Counted from the stretch's first letter, positions 18,175-26,658 are shown. The stretch is DNA of 64,000 nucleotides from Sphingomonas sabuli (GCF_014352855.1 NZ_CP060697.1:558001-622000); one strand, 5' to 3'. Numbers and translations: made by a program. Notes: generated by a model from the letters alone, not told the origin.

Positions 18175-19776
18175 ATGGCGGGCCGCCAAATCCTGCTTCT
18201 AGAGCCGAGCTACAAGAATAAGTATCCGCCGCTCGGTTTGATGAAGCTCGCCGCCTATCACGGGCCTCACGGCAAGCAGGATCACGTGCGCTTCGCGAAG
18301 GGATTCGACCCCACGCTCTTTGAGACTGCGTGGGACAGGATTTACGTCACAACGCTATTTTCCTTCGAATACCAGAAAATTGCGGAGATGATCGATTTTG
18401 CGCTGAAAGTTGCCGGCGGCCGCGCCGACCGATTGTTCGTCGGCGGCATCGCCGCCTCGCTGATGAACGAGCGCTTCAAGTCCGAGCCGCGCTGGTCTGG
18501 CGTCCGCTTCATAAAAGGCCTGCTGAACGGACCGCCGGCAACGGCTCTGCAACTCGATGCCTTTGCTGAAGAACTCTATTCCAATGACCTCACGGGGACA
18601 CCTATCGAGGACCTAGTTCCAGACTATTCTATTCTCGACCAGATCGAATATCAGTATCCAGTTCGCGACGCATATTTTGCGTATGCCTCGCGAGGCTGCA
18701 TTAGGAAATGCCATTTCTGCGGCGTGCCCAAACTCGAAGGGGCTCAGCGCGACGTTGAATCGCTGACCGCTATCGTCGAAGCGATTGCAGAACGCCACGG
18801 CGAGAAACGCGACCTGCTCCTGATGGATAACAACGTTGTCGCGTCACCACGCTTTCGTGAGCTGATGGCCGAGATTCGTGATCTCGGCTTCGAAGCGGGA
18901 GCTAAACTCCGCCGTCCCGGCGAGCGAGCAGCGTCACGCCGGCGGGTGGATTTCAACCAAGGCGTTGACGCTCGCATTCTCGCCCGCGACCCGATGTACC
19001 TGCGCGAACTCTCGACAATCTGCCTCAGACCGTTGCGCATCGCCTTCGACCATTTGGGACTTAAGGGGCCGTACGAAAAGGCGGTGAGGATCGCACACGA
19101 ACACGGGCTGCACGAGCTTTCCAATTACATGCTCTACAACTTCCACGATACGCCCGCCGATCTATTCGAGAGGATGCGTCTCAACGTCGAACTCAACGAA
19201 GAGCTTGGCGTCAGAATCTGGTCGTTCCCGATGCGGTATCAGCCCACTGATCGACCTGACCGCGGGTTCATTGGCGAGAAGTGGACCCGCTACCAGCTTC
19301 GCTCACTGCAGCTCGTCTTGCAGGCTACTCATGGCGTCGTCAGCGGCGAACCAGTGTTTTTCCGGCGAGCCTTTGGTGACACTTTTGACCAGTTCGAGGA
19401 AATCCTTGCTCGTCCCCAGCACTTCATCTTCAATCGCGAGTGGTACGAGCAGCTGGGCGGCCGCTCCGAGTTCGATGACTATCGGGCCGCAATTGGTCGC
19501 CTGACCCCAAGCCAGCGCGTCGAGCTACTCGGATTACTGTCCTCGGTGGATCCGAGCCGGTTCCGCGACCTAGCGAGGGAAGCGACCGATCCGTTGCTCC
19601 GGGAGGCTCTTCATTTCTACGTCCCCCTTCCCAAGGAAACCGAGATGGAAATCTGGAGGCTTCGTAAAGCCGAGCCCGATCCTTGCGATATGGCAGGCGA
19701 CGAGCGCGTCGAAGACGCGGGACTCGAAGACGATGGTTTGGAAGCCGCGATACCGCCGTTTGCGTCGGCCGCCTGA
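18175..19776 (+). CDS. Radical SAM protein with B12-binding-like N-terminal region
   Basis: A 533-residue protein. The ATG at 18175 is preceded by an AAGGGA ribosome site, so it is preferred over an upstream ATG. The N-terminal 150 residues (QILLLEPSYKNKYPPLGLMK) resemble the Rossmann-like cobalamin-binding domain of B12-type radical SAM enzymes, though no cobalamin His ligand motif is evident. The 4Fe-4S motif CIRKCHFC places Cys175, Cys179 and Cys182. LLLMDNNV and VDFNQGVDARIL fit the SAM barrel. The final 150 residues are unrecognised. It is 101 bases after ATPase A and 13 before ATPase B, same strand. The substrate is not known. Confidence 0.85.
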   Translation: MAGRQILLLEPSYKNKYPPLGLMKLAAYHGPHGKQDHVRFAKGFDPTLFETAWDRIYVTTLFSFEYQKIAEMIDFALKVAGGRADRLFVGGIAASLMNERFKSEPRWSGVRFIKGLLNGPPATALQLDAFAEELYSNDLTGTPIEDLVPDYSILDQIEYQYPVRDAYFAYASRGCIRKCHFCGVPKLEGAQRDVESLTAIVEAIAERHGEKRDLLLMDNNVVASPRFRELMAEIRDLGFEAGAKLRRPGERAASRRRVDFNQGVDARILARDPMYLRELSTICLRPLRIAFDHLGLKGPYEKAVRIAHEHGLHELSNYMLYNFHDTPADLFERMRLNVELNEELGVRIWSFPMRYQPTDRPDRGFIGEKWTRYQLRSLQLVLQATHGVVSGEPVFFRRAFGDTFDQFEEILARPQHFIFNREWYEQLGGRSEFDDYRAAIGRLTPSQRVELLGLLSSVDPSRFRDLAREATDPLLREALHFYVPLPKETEMEIWRLRKAEPDPCDMAGDERVEDAGLEDDGLEAAIPPFASAA

Positions 19777-19789
19777 AGGACGACATACG

Positions 19790-21217
19790 ATGACACCGCT
19801 CAACACTTCCCTTTCTCAAGGTGAGACCAAAGCAAACGCTCCGATTGTCCAGGAACCGCCTTCTTCCTCGATGATCGTCGTAGGAAAGGACGTCCTCGAG
19901 CTGCTCAGCAGTGCGATGTACGTCGATCCGCTCAGCATCTACCGCGAGTATGTCCAGAACGCCGCCGACGCCATCGACGAGGCGCGCGACGTAGGTGAGC
20001 TGAAACCAGACGATCCGGGCCGCGTCGACATTCGCATCGACCCTGACCGCAGATCGATCATCATTCGCGATAATGGTCTCGGGCTACCGGTATCCAGCGC
20101 TGCCCGGTGCCTGCTCGCAATCGGCGCGAGCGCAAAGCGGGGGACCCGAGCTCGTGGGTTTCGTGGAATTGGGCGTCTTGCGGGGCTCGCTTACGCGCGA
20201 TCTCTCACCTTCCGGACAAGGGCGGCGGGCGACGATCAGGTCGTTGAGATTCGATGGGATTGCCAGCGGTTAAAGGCCGCGCTTCGTGACGTTGAGGAGC
20301 AGGACGACGTCGCCAGCGTCATCCAACGGGTTGTCACTATTTCCCGGCTGCCGGGCGAGGCTTGGCCTTCCCACTTCTTCGAGGTTGAACTCAACGATGT
20401 CATCCGCACCAGGCGCGATGACCTGTTGAGCCCTGGTCTTGTCCGCGACTACCTTGAACAGGTAGCGCCAGTACCGTTCGATGAGACCTTTTCATGGGGT
20501 TCCAAGATCGACGGCCGCTTGGCAAGCGTGCGGCTCGGCAACCTCCAAGTCTTGATCAACGACGATCTCCAACCCGTCACCCGCCCGTTCCGGGACCGCT
20601 TCCGCGTCTCAACAACACTCGAAGACTCCCTCACGGAATTTGAGGCCATCGAGCTCAGTGATCTTGACGGCGGCGTCGCCGCCGTTGGCTGGATCATGCA
20701 TCATCAATACCTCGGATCGATCACGATAAAGTCGCGGGTCGGAGGACTCAGAATTCGGGTCGGGAATGTCCAGGTCGGAGACCACGAGATCCTGTCAGAG
20801 GTCTTTCCTGAGCCGCGATTCAACGGCTGGACTGTGGGCGAGATTCACATCCTCGACCCGCGCATCCTGCCCAATGCCCGGCGCGACAATTTCGAGCAGA
20901 ACATCCACTACTCCAATTTCACCGCGCAGCTTGAGCCAATTGGCAAGCGGATTGCCAAGCGAGCGCGATCTGCATCTGTAATCCGAAATCTTGATCGCAA
21001 AGCTTCGTCTGCGACCGCTGCGCCGACTATGATGCCGAGCGAGGGCGCCCCCTCGCTGGCAACCTCGGAATCAGAGAGTGGTGACGGCATTGCGGGGAAA
21101 GCAGATGAAGCCCAACTCGATGCGCTCCAGGTTACGTTTCTGGAGGCGGTTCGAGAGCTTGCCGAAAAGGGGGCGTTGACAGCCGAGGAAGCACGAGCCG
21201 CGCTAAGGCATTTCTAA
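19790..21217 (+). CDS. GHKL (Hsp90-like) ATPase B, paralogue of ATPase A
   Basis: A 475-residue GHKL ATPase. The ATG at 19790 (MTPLNTSLSQ) is used because it follows the radical SAM stop by 13 bases. The N box is REYVQNAADAID (Glu53, Asn57, Asp60), G1 is RDNGLGLP (Asp94, Gly96, Gly98), and G2 is GFRGIGRLAG (123-132). It shares with ATPase A the blocks IGAS-KR, GFRGIGRLAG, VGNVQVG/KNIQVG and LPNARRDNFE/VPNARRDGFE, so the two arose by duplication. The C-terminus ends with a helix LTAEEARAALRHF. The two may form a heterodimer; that is inference. Confidence 0.85.
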   Translation: MTPLNTSLSQGETKANAPIVQEPPSSSMIVVGKDVLELLSSAMYVDPLSIYREYVQNAADAIDEARDVGELKPDDPGRVDIRIDPDRRSIIIRDNGLGLPVSSAARCLLAIGASAKRGTRARGFRGIGRLAGLAYARSLTFRTRAAGDDQVVEIRWDCQRLKAALRDVEEQDDVASVIQRVVTISRLPGEAWPSHFFEVELNDVIRTRRDDLLSPGLVRDYLEQVAPVPFDETFSWGSKIDGRLASVRLGNLQVLINDDLQPVTRPFRDRFRVSTTLEDSLTEFEAIELSDLDGGVAAVGWIMHHQYLGSITIKSRVGGLRIRVGNVQVGDHEILSEVFPEPRFNGWTVGEIHILDPRILPNARRDNFEQNIHYSNFTAQLEPIGKRIAKRARSASVIRNLDRKASSATAAPTMMPSEGAPSLATSESESGDGIAGKADEAQLDALQVTFLEAVRELAEKGALTAEEARAALRHF

Positions 21218-21396
21218 GGCCATATTCTCGTCGTGTGGGCCGCCTCCGGCTTGCCACGGCCGCCGTCGTTGAGCGTCAATTAGGCGTCTCGATAGATGAG
21301 TGATTTCACAGATTAAGCTGTCTCGTCGGCCAAACCAAATCTCGTAGATAAAGCAAGCCTAGACAGTCACTTAGTCTTACCCGCGAGACACTCCCT

Positions 21397-21618
21397 TTAT
21401 CTTGCCCTCCACGCCTTCCTATCCAGCTGCCGCACCTTCGACCATGCTCGCTGTTCAGCTGCCGGCATTGTTCTGCCCTCGCCTTCGACCGTTACGCCGA
21501 TCGGCTCGCCGGTGGCACGATTGTATACTTCGCCAGTGACAATCCAAGTCGACCCGACATGACTGTCGACGGTAAAGGTGACGTCGAAATCGTCATCGAT
21601 GATGCGCGTCGACGGCAT
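21397..21618 (-). CDS. Small hypothetical protein downstream of the MNT-HEPN gene
   Basis: A 73-residue protein starting at the ATG at 21618 (MPSTRIIDDDFDVTFTVDS), with the stop of the upstream MNT-HEPN gene one base away. The sequence reads as a short beta-rich domain (VGSTWIVTGEVYNRATGEPIG) ending in a basic helix (WSKVRQLDRKAWRAR). I do not recognise a family. Its tight spacing with the MNT-HEPN gene suggests a partner role, for example an accessory or antitoxin, but nothing in the sequence proves it. Confidence 0.55.
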   Translation of the reverse strand: MPSTRIIDDDFDVTFTVDSHVGSTWIVTGEVYNRATGEPIGVTVEGEGRTMPAAEQRAWSKVRQLDRKAWRAR

Positions 21619-21619
21619 A

Positions 21620-22531
21620 TCAGGCGGCCTCTGCAAGCTCTTGAATCCGAACCTCACACGCCTGTTTGACCAGCGATTGAAGCAGTTGGATGCGGTGCGA
21701 GAGCCACGCCAATTCGTCATCAGAAATCCGATATTGGCGCGAGTAACGGGCCTTTACATAGGCCTCGCGAAGCAGCTCGAAGCTGCGCCGTTCGAACTTG
21801 GTTTCGCGTGGCCAGACTGCCTTCAGGCTGGGCTCGAGTTCTTCGGAAAGCTGCCGCAACCGGCTCAGATTGTGGGTCTTCGGGCTGTACAAAGTGCGGA
21901 CAAGAAGCAGGCAGTGATAGAGCCGTTCTGCCGCCTGATGGAGCAAGAAAGCTGCAAGTTTGCTCTTGTCGCGGCTCATCGCGTCGGACGCGCCTTGCGA
22001 AAAGTCCTGGGCACTCTCGAACCATTCCCCGTAATAATCTTGCGTTTCCTGAAGCGCCTGCTCGGCCGATAGAGCCTGCGGCTCCGCGAGCCGGACCCCC
22101 GCCTCTTCGAATAGCAGCACCCCATCGCGGACGATATCGATGAAGAAATAGCGGCCGAGCTGCAGCTTCTCATTTACGTCATCGAGCGTGTGATAGATCA
22201 GGCTGACGGGCGTTCTCAGCACCTCGCCCGCGGCCAAGTCCTGGAGCAACCGTTCCTCGGTCTTCTCCCAAAATTCCGGGACGTCGGTCAGCTCTTCGCG
22301 ATCGACGATGACCAGCAAGTCGTAATCGGAGAAGTAGCGCCCAACCGGATCCTCGATCCAGTCGCCACGGGCATAGCTTCCGAACAGAATGATCTTGAGC
22401 AGCTTGCCGCCGCGGAGCGCGGGCATGGTCCGGCGTGCAATGGCGAAGGCGAACCCGTCGCGGACCACCTCGACGACGTGGGCAAGCTCGCGTCGCTTGG
22501 CCTCCGGCAGATGTTCAAGGTCGGTCTTCAT
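21620..22531 (-). CDS. MNT-HEPN fusion protein (nucleotidyltransferase plus HEPN domain)
   Basis: A 303-residue protein. Residues 40-130 form a minimal nucleotidyltransferase domain with GSYARGD at 51-57 and the metal-binding DYD at 69-71. Residues 155-300 are all-helical and fit a HEPN domain, with RTLYSPKTH (Arg212, His220) where the catalytic Rx4-6H motif would lie. Here the Arg-His spacing is seven residues, so RNase activity is doubtful. Split MNT-HEPN pairs are type VII toxin-antitoxin systems, while fused forms like this are found as single proteins. It is followed immediately by a 73-residue gene. Confidence 0.82.
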   Translation of the reverse strand: MKTDLEHLPEAKRRELAHVVEVVRDGFAFAIARRTMPALRGGKLLKIILFGSYARGDWIEDPVGRYFSDYDLLVIVDREELTDVPEFWEKTEERLLQDLAAGEVLRTPVSLIYHTLDDVNEKLQLGRYFFIDIVRDGVLLFEEAGVRLAEPQALSAEQALQETQDYYGEWFESAQDFSQGASDAMSRDKSKLAAFLLHQAAERLYHCLLLVRTLYSPKTHNLSRLRQLSEELEPSLKAVWPRETKFERRSFELLREAYVKARYSRQYRISDDELAWLSHRIQLLQSLVKQACEVRIQELAEAA

Positions 22532-22590
22532 GGCCGAATCTAGGCCGGTCTGGAGGCGTATGCCAAGTCAAAATCGTCGATGCAGTTGCG

Positions 22591-23367
22591 CTAGGCCGCC
22601 ACCCTTTTTTGGACCGCGGCGCGGACTTGTTCGCGCATGGGCCCATGCCGCATGAAACCGCCGCGCGTAAAGGCCGGGCAAAAGAGCGCCTCGCCGAAGA
22701 CGCGACCGGCGGATCCGCTTGCCAGGCCCCAGTAAGCGGCACTTCGAAGGCAGACCACGATGCGATCGCCGGCTCTCGCCGCCGGGAACAGGACGGATTG
22801 CGCCCAATCAACCGCCTTTCGGGCGGATGGCAGCGCGGCCAGCAGCGGCCAGTCGTGGAAACTTTTCGAATGGTAGGGCGCCATGTCGAGCACCGCGACT
22901 TCCGCGCGCGCCGCCTCTGGCGTGATACCGAACTGACGAACGATGCGCGTCCACCAGCCATAATGCGTGCGGTGTTCGGCAGCGGTCGACAAAGGCTCGT
23001 CGCCCCCGCGCTGGCGTTCATACCACGCCTGCGCCTGCGGCTGTTTGGCGTGATCGAGATCGTACGGATCGAAGCCCGGGGCGATGAACAATAAAACCAC
23101 TGGCGCCGTGCGAAGCGGACCGGTGAACGGCGACGGCAGGCATTCGAGATTGAAGCTGTGGGCAGTCGAACCGAGCACGTCGGCATCGTCAGGATGGACA
23201 AATTGGTCGCCTTTGCAGCGCGCCCAAAAGCCGAACAGGTCTTCCACGCGCCGTGCCGCGAGAGGCTTCAGGCGGCTTTGCGGAGCGGAGCCACCGGCTT
23301 GAGCGCGAACCGCCACAATGGAAGCACGCGCTGCGGCATTTCGCCCGAAGTGAGCGGTGCGAACCAT
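22591..23367 (-). CDS. Hypothetical protein, possibly uracil-DNA-glycosylase-like fold
   Basis: A protein of up to 258 residues that I cannot assign. Its core has VVLLFIAPGFDPYDLDHA, then VAVLDMAPYHSK and RIVVCLRSAAYWGL. This strand-motif-strand pattern is reminiscent of the uracil-DNA-glycosylase superfamily, but that is only a weak resemblance. The ATG at 23367 lies 100 bases inside the upstream gene, so the true start may be a GTG at 23247 (VEDLFGFW); no clear ribosome site decides. It is on the same strand as, and overlaps, the nuclease-like gene 23268-24308, so the two are probably one operon. Confidence 0.5.
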   Translation of the reverse strand: MVRTAHFGRNAAARASIVAVRAQAGGSAPQSRLKPLAARRVEDLFGFWARCKGDQFVHPDDADVLGSTAHSFNLECLPSPFTGPLRTAPVVLLFIAPGFDPYDLDHAKQPQAQAWYERQRGGDEPLSTAAEHRTHYGWWTRIVRQFGITPEAARAEVAVLDMAPYHSKSFHDWPLLAALPSARKAVDWAQSVLFPAARAGDRIVVCLRSAAYWGLASGSAGRVFGEALFCPAFTRGGFMRHGPMREQVRAAVQKRVAA

Positions 23368-24308
23368 CCCGGCCGCATCGGCGCCCGCAATTGCCTGACC
23401 TCGCCTTCGCGCAAGGTTTTCCTCGCGTAATAGCGTGCGAACATCCGGCTCAATGTCCCGACCATGTCGAATCCCTGTCCCGGCGTTGCATGTTCGGGTT
23501 CCCAGACAAAGTCGATGGAGAGCAAGCGGTCGCCTTCAATCTGCGCGAGCGGGCCGTCGCAGGTCCAGTCGCCATACTCCATCAGGACCGAGGCAATTTC
23601 GCGCTCGATTTCGTCCTCGATGACGCGTTCGCCGGCCATCAGCTGGGCCTTGCCGATGGTGATCAGCACATCGCCATTGGCCGCGATCGGGCTGGTCTTT
23701 TCCCCATCCATCACCATTCGAAAGCGCAGCGGAGCGCGCGTGCCGAGCGTCCGGTCGCCGAGCTCCGCCAATTCATTGGCACGCATCGCTTCGTGAAGGT
23801 CGATGCTCACATCGCCGTTCACATCGGTGAAATCCTCGGGCGACACCAGGGTCCAGATCGACCAGCGCGCCCAGTAAACGGCGAGCTTGAGCTTTGCTCC
23901 GGTTGCCGCCGCATAGGCCTGCTGCGCTTCGAGATAGGGCCGCCGGAGCAGGCGATTGCTGCGCTGGATGGTGGGGTCGTGCCGGTAGACGTTCTTGACC
24001 TCGACCAGCCATTGTTCGCCGCCTTGGAGGACGATGCGATTGTCGGGCAGCCGAAACCGGTCGGACGGGAACAGACGGCCGCCATCCTCCTGCTTGATCA
24101 GCATGACTTCGCCGAGTGCGAACACCAGCGCTTCGAACATCGCCTGGGTCCGCTGGCCATGAAGAAGCAACGGATCGTCAAGCGCCTCGTCGAGGCTCGC
24201 CTCGACATGGCTTGCGAATGCCTCTCGAAACTTGGGATCGCGCAGCGACATCTGGCGCGTTTCGCCGAACGCTGCGGCAACGGCGAGGAGGTCATAAGGC
24301 TTGGTCAT
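23268..24308 (-). CDS. PD-(D/E)XK-like protein of unknown role
   Basis: A 346-residue protein. The ATG at 24308 has an AGGAG about 9 bases upstream. Residues 80-110 contain PSDRFRLPDNRIVLQGG followed by QWLVEVKNVY (Glu103, Lys105), with Asp89 or Asp83 upstream. This is the D-x-ExK layout of restriction-endonuclease-like nucleases. The rest, including a C-terminal region with YYARKTLREGEVRQLRAPM, is not recognised. It is divergent from the gene at 24466 and upstream of, and overlapping with, the unknown gene 22591-23367. Nuclease activity is an inference from three residues. Confidence 0.55.
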   Translation of the reverse strand: MTKPYDLLAVAAAFGETRQMSLRDPKFREAFASHVEASLDEALDDPLLLHGQRTQAMFEALVFALGEVMLIKQEDGGRLFPSDRFRLPDNRIVLQGGEQWLVEVKNVYRHDPTIQRSNRLLRRPYLEAQQAYAAATGAKLKLAVYWARWSIWTLVSPEDFTDVNGDVSIDLHEAMRANELAELGDRTLGTRAPLRFRMVMDGEKTSPIAANGDVLITIGKAQLMAGERVIEDEIEREIASVLMEYGDWTCDGPLAQIEGDRLLSIDFVWEPEHATPGQGFDMVGTLSRMFARYYARKTLREGEVRQLRAPMRPGWFAPLTSGEMPQRVLPLWRFALKPVAPLRKAA

Positions 24309-24465
24309 TGTCGTGGCTCCTGGACCCGCAATCATGAACCTGAAGCGGCTCGCCCTCAAACGATAAGTTCAAGAAATGCGGGCGATAGGCACGCGAATAT
24401 TGCGCCGCCGAAGCACGGCATGAGAGGGCTGAATGCATAGCCCTCGAGCCCAGGAATTCTTCGCA

Positions 24466-25131
24466 ATGTTGACCCGTACGCTTACCCCCCAGGAATATCA
24501 GGCGATCACCGCGCTTCATGCCATCGGACCCTTGTCCGGATGGGAGTGGATGGCGGCGTTCGATACCAACGCCATCGACCTCATCACCTTCTGCACCGAT
24601 CGCCATCCGTGCGGCGTCGGCGCCGATGCCGCGCTCCTCGCTCACTGGGCGGCCGGCGGGCGCTGTATCGTCCACCATAATCACCTCAGCGGCGAGAGCC
24701 TGTCGAACAAGGATTGGGGCGCGCTTGTCAGCCAGCCCGCCGACGAGATTTTCGCGCACACCGACGATGGCTCCATCTTCCAGGGCCTGATCGTCGATCG
24801 TCCGGGAATGGCAGCGGCGCTCGGCAAGTGGCGCGATGCGACCAACGCGGCCGACGCTGCCTTCATGGCGGCGATGCCGCCCTTGCCCAACCTGCTCAAC
24901 CTTACCAACCAGCTGAGCAAACATCTCCTCGGCTCTGCGCTCGCTCGCCGCGGCCTGGCCACTTACGCGTACGAACTGGGGCCGAGCTGGTCGGCCCTGG
25001 TCGCCGCTTACCCCGGCGCGATCGCGAGAGGTGTCAGCGCCGCCGGAGCGGTGTTGCAGACCGAGATGCCGCTCAGCGCGGCCTGCGCCGGTCGATTGCG
25101 AACAAATTTGCCACGGGTGCGGCGACGCTGA
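24466..25131 (+). CDS. JAMM-like (MPN) motif protein
   Basis: A 221-residue protein. The ATG at 24466 has an AGGAA ribosome site 8 bases upstream and is preferred over an ATG at 24433. Residues 68-86 contain IVHHNHLSGESLSNKDW, with His71, His73, Ser80 and Asp83. This resembles the HxHx7SxxD zinc site of JAMM/RadC-like proteins, one residue shorter in the spacer, and is followed by a DDGSIFQGLIV strand as in phage-head and effector JAMM domains. An N-terminal Glu ligand was not identified. The 3' end overlaps the convergent transglycosylase gene by 59 bases. Confidence 0.55.
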   Translation: MLTRTLTPQEYQAITALHAIGPLSGWEWMAAFDTNAIDLITFCTDRHPCGVGADAALLAHWAAGGRCIVHHNHLSGESLSNKDWGALVSQPADEIFAHTDDGSIFQGLIVDRPGMAAALGKWRDATNAADAAFMAAMPPLPNLLNLTNQLSKHLLGSALARRGLATYAYELGPSWSALVAAYPGAIARGVSAAGAVLQTEMPLSAACAGRLRTNLPRVRRR

Positions 25132-25708
25132 CGAGCATCGGGTCCGCCGCAGGCTGGCCGCTGTGCGGGAACGGCAGGCTCCTGCCTGCGACCGGTCTTT
25201 GCTGCCGCGCCCATGCCACCGCAATTCCGTTTGGCTGACCGCTCGCCTGCGTGGTCTTGGCCAGATAGCCGATCGTTTCACGCGGCAGGCGCGCGGCTCC
25301 CGTCAAATAATCGGCGTAGCGCTTTGGTCCCGCATTATAGGCGGCGAACAGCCCCGGATAACCGAAGCGATCGTGCATCATCCTGAGATAAGCCGTCCCG
25401 GCAAGGATATTGTCGCGCGGCTGATAGGGATCGGCCCCGAGCCCCAGGCGCGAGCGCAATTCGGCCCATGTCCCCGGCATGATCTGCATCAGGCCCATGG
25501 CCCCAGCCCGGCTGGTGACCGGCCGGCCATTGAACAGGAGGCGGCCGCCGCTTTCGGCGCGCATGACGCGCCGGATCCATTCCGCGGGCACCGCGAACCG
25601 TGCCGATGCCTCGGCGATTTCCGGCTCCCATTGTCCGACATTGGCCGAAGCCGGCGTACCGGCCATCACGAGGATCGCCGCAATCAGCGACCTCACGCGC
25701 GCCACCAT
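25073..25708 (-). CDS. Lytic transglycosylase (VirB1-like)
   Basis: A 211-residue secreted SLT-type lytic transglycosylase. The signal peptide covers about residues 1-22 (LIAAILVMAGTPASA). The catalytic Glu is in RVMRAESGGR, followed by GAMGLMQIMPGTW and LFAAYNAG, all family hallmarks. Such VirB1-like enzymes open the peptidoglycan for the transfer channel. It overlaps the S26 peptidase gene by 16 bases, in the same operon direction. Confidence 0.92.
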   Translation of the reverse strand: MVARVRSLIAAILVMAGTPASANVGQWEPEIAEASARFAVPAEWIRRVMRAESGGRLLFNGRPVTSRAGAMGLMQIMPGTWAELRSRLGLGADPYQPRDNILAGTAYLRMMHDRFGYPGLFAAYNAGPKRYADYLTGAARLPRETIGYLAKTTQASGQPNGIAVAWARQQRPVAGRSLPFPHSGQPAADPMLVSVAAPVANLFAIDRRRPR

Positions 25709-26271
25709 AACTCCGCACGGCCGATGACATCAGCGGCGTGCGTAATCCCGAAATATCGTCCGTCAAAAGACCAAGAGTTGTCGCCGAGGAGCAAAACCTC
25801 TCCGGACGCAAGCGTGTTACATCCGGTCCAGGTTGGCAGCGCCCGCCCCCGGCCATCGACTTGCTGGCGTTGCGCGACACGCCGGCCATTGACCTCGACA
25901 GTATCGCCAACCGCGCAAATACGATCGCCTGCGATTGCAGAGACACGTTTGACCAGCGGGACGCCATAGGGGAGGTATCGCCGCTCGGCGGCGAGCGCCG
26001 CGACGGCCGGTGAAGGCCGGGCAATGGCCCAATCACCGTGTCGAAGCGGCTGGCGGTCGGCGACCAGATACAGGCCGCGCGGGCTGCTGGCGCTGACGTT
26101 CAAAATGAGCTTCGCGCTTGGCGCGCAAAACGCTGTGAACGCGCACGGCAACACCCCAGTCAGGGCGATTGCGGCGATCCACAAGCGCCGGCGGCGGGCG
26201 CGCCGCATCAGGATCATCGCCCGCAGCTGCTCACCGCAACTGGTTGCCGGCCAAGCTGGTGTGTCAGCCAT
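25693..26271 (-). CDS. traF: TraF-type S26 family signal peptidase
   Basis: A 192-residue membrane-anchored peptidase of the S26 family. One N-terminal helix (LWIAAIALTGVLPCAFTAFC) precedes the catalytic Ser in NVSASSPRGLYLV and the catalytic Lys in LVKRVSAIAGD, with GEVLLLGDNSWSFDGRYFG in the C-terminal part. In P-type conjugation TraF cyclises the TrbC pilin, and this is the likely substrate here. The ATG at 26271 overlaps the upstream HTH gene by 8 bases; a later ATG at 26217 is possible. Confidence 0.88.
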   Translation of the reverse strand: MADTPAWPATSCGEQLRAMILMRRARRRRLWIAAIALTGVLPCAFTAFCAPSAKLILNVSASSPRGLYLVADRQPLRHGDWAIARPSPAVAALAAERRYLPYGVPLVKRVSAIAGDRICAVGDTVEVNGRRVAQRQQVDGRGRALPTWTGCNTLASGEVLLLGDNSWSFDGRYFGITHAADVIGRAELWWRA

Positions 26272-26491
26272 GTACCAGCTCGTGACGCGTCAGCCCGCGC
26301 GACCAATTGTCGAGGTCGTCGATATGATACCGCACATAGCGGCTGTGCCGGCGAAAGATCGGGCCGGCGCCTTCTCCGCGCATCTGCTGGAGCTTGCGCG
26401 GACTCAATCCCAGATAGAAAGCGGCCTGCTCGGTCGACAGGAAGGGACTGCCCTTCTTGGCCTGCGCCGCGCGCGTGATTTCATCGATCAT
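26264..26491 (-). CDS. AlpA/excisionase-like helix-turn-helix protein
   Basis: A 75-residue DNA-binding protein starting at the ATG at 26491 (MIDEITRAAQAKKGSPFLS). The FLSTEQAAFYLGLSPRKLQQMR helix-turn-helix and the RYVRYHIDDLDNWSRG recognition wing are of the MerR/AlpA/excisionase superfamily. In this position it may regulate the S26/transglycosylase genes or act in excision, but no recombinase is visible in the window. The upstream extension to 26629 is discarded as it lacks a family match. Confidence 0.82.
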   Translation of the reverse strand: MIDEITRAAQAKKGSPFLSTEQAAFYLGLSPRKLQQMRGEGAGPIFRRHSRYVRYHIDDLDNWSRGLTRHELVHG

Positions 26492-26630
26492 CCCTGAGTC
26501 CTCGTTGCCGTCAGCAGCGCCGGACAGGCGCTCGCTGCGGCCTGCGATCCTTCGCAGGCGATCAACAACGCGAGGAGGCTCGAAATTGCGGGTGGCCGTT
26601 TTCGAGCCCCCTCTGCCTTGGGGTGGCAAG

Positions 26631-26658
26631 AGCCCCGGCGCCTTCGGGCGCCGGGGCT
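26631..26658 (-). terminator. Perfect GC hairpin with TTCG tetraloop after the DUF736 gene
   Basis: AGCCCCGGCGCC, loop TTCG, then GGCGCCGGGGCT: a 12-bp perfect stem with an extra-stable tetraloop. It lies 9 bases beyond the DUF736 stop on the minus strand. No T-run follows, so it may be a processing or RNA-stability element rather than a factor-independent terminator. Confidence 0.55.

Noticed and set aside
26631..26658. Classical factor-independent terminator
   Set aside because: The stem is perfect, but there is no T-run on the minus strand, so only a tentative call was made.
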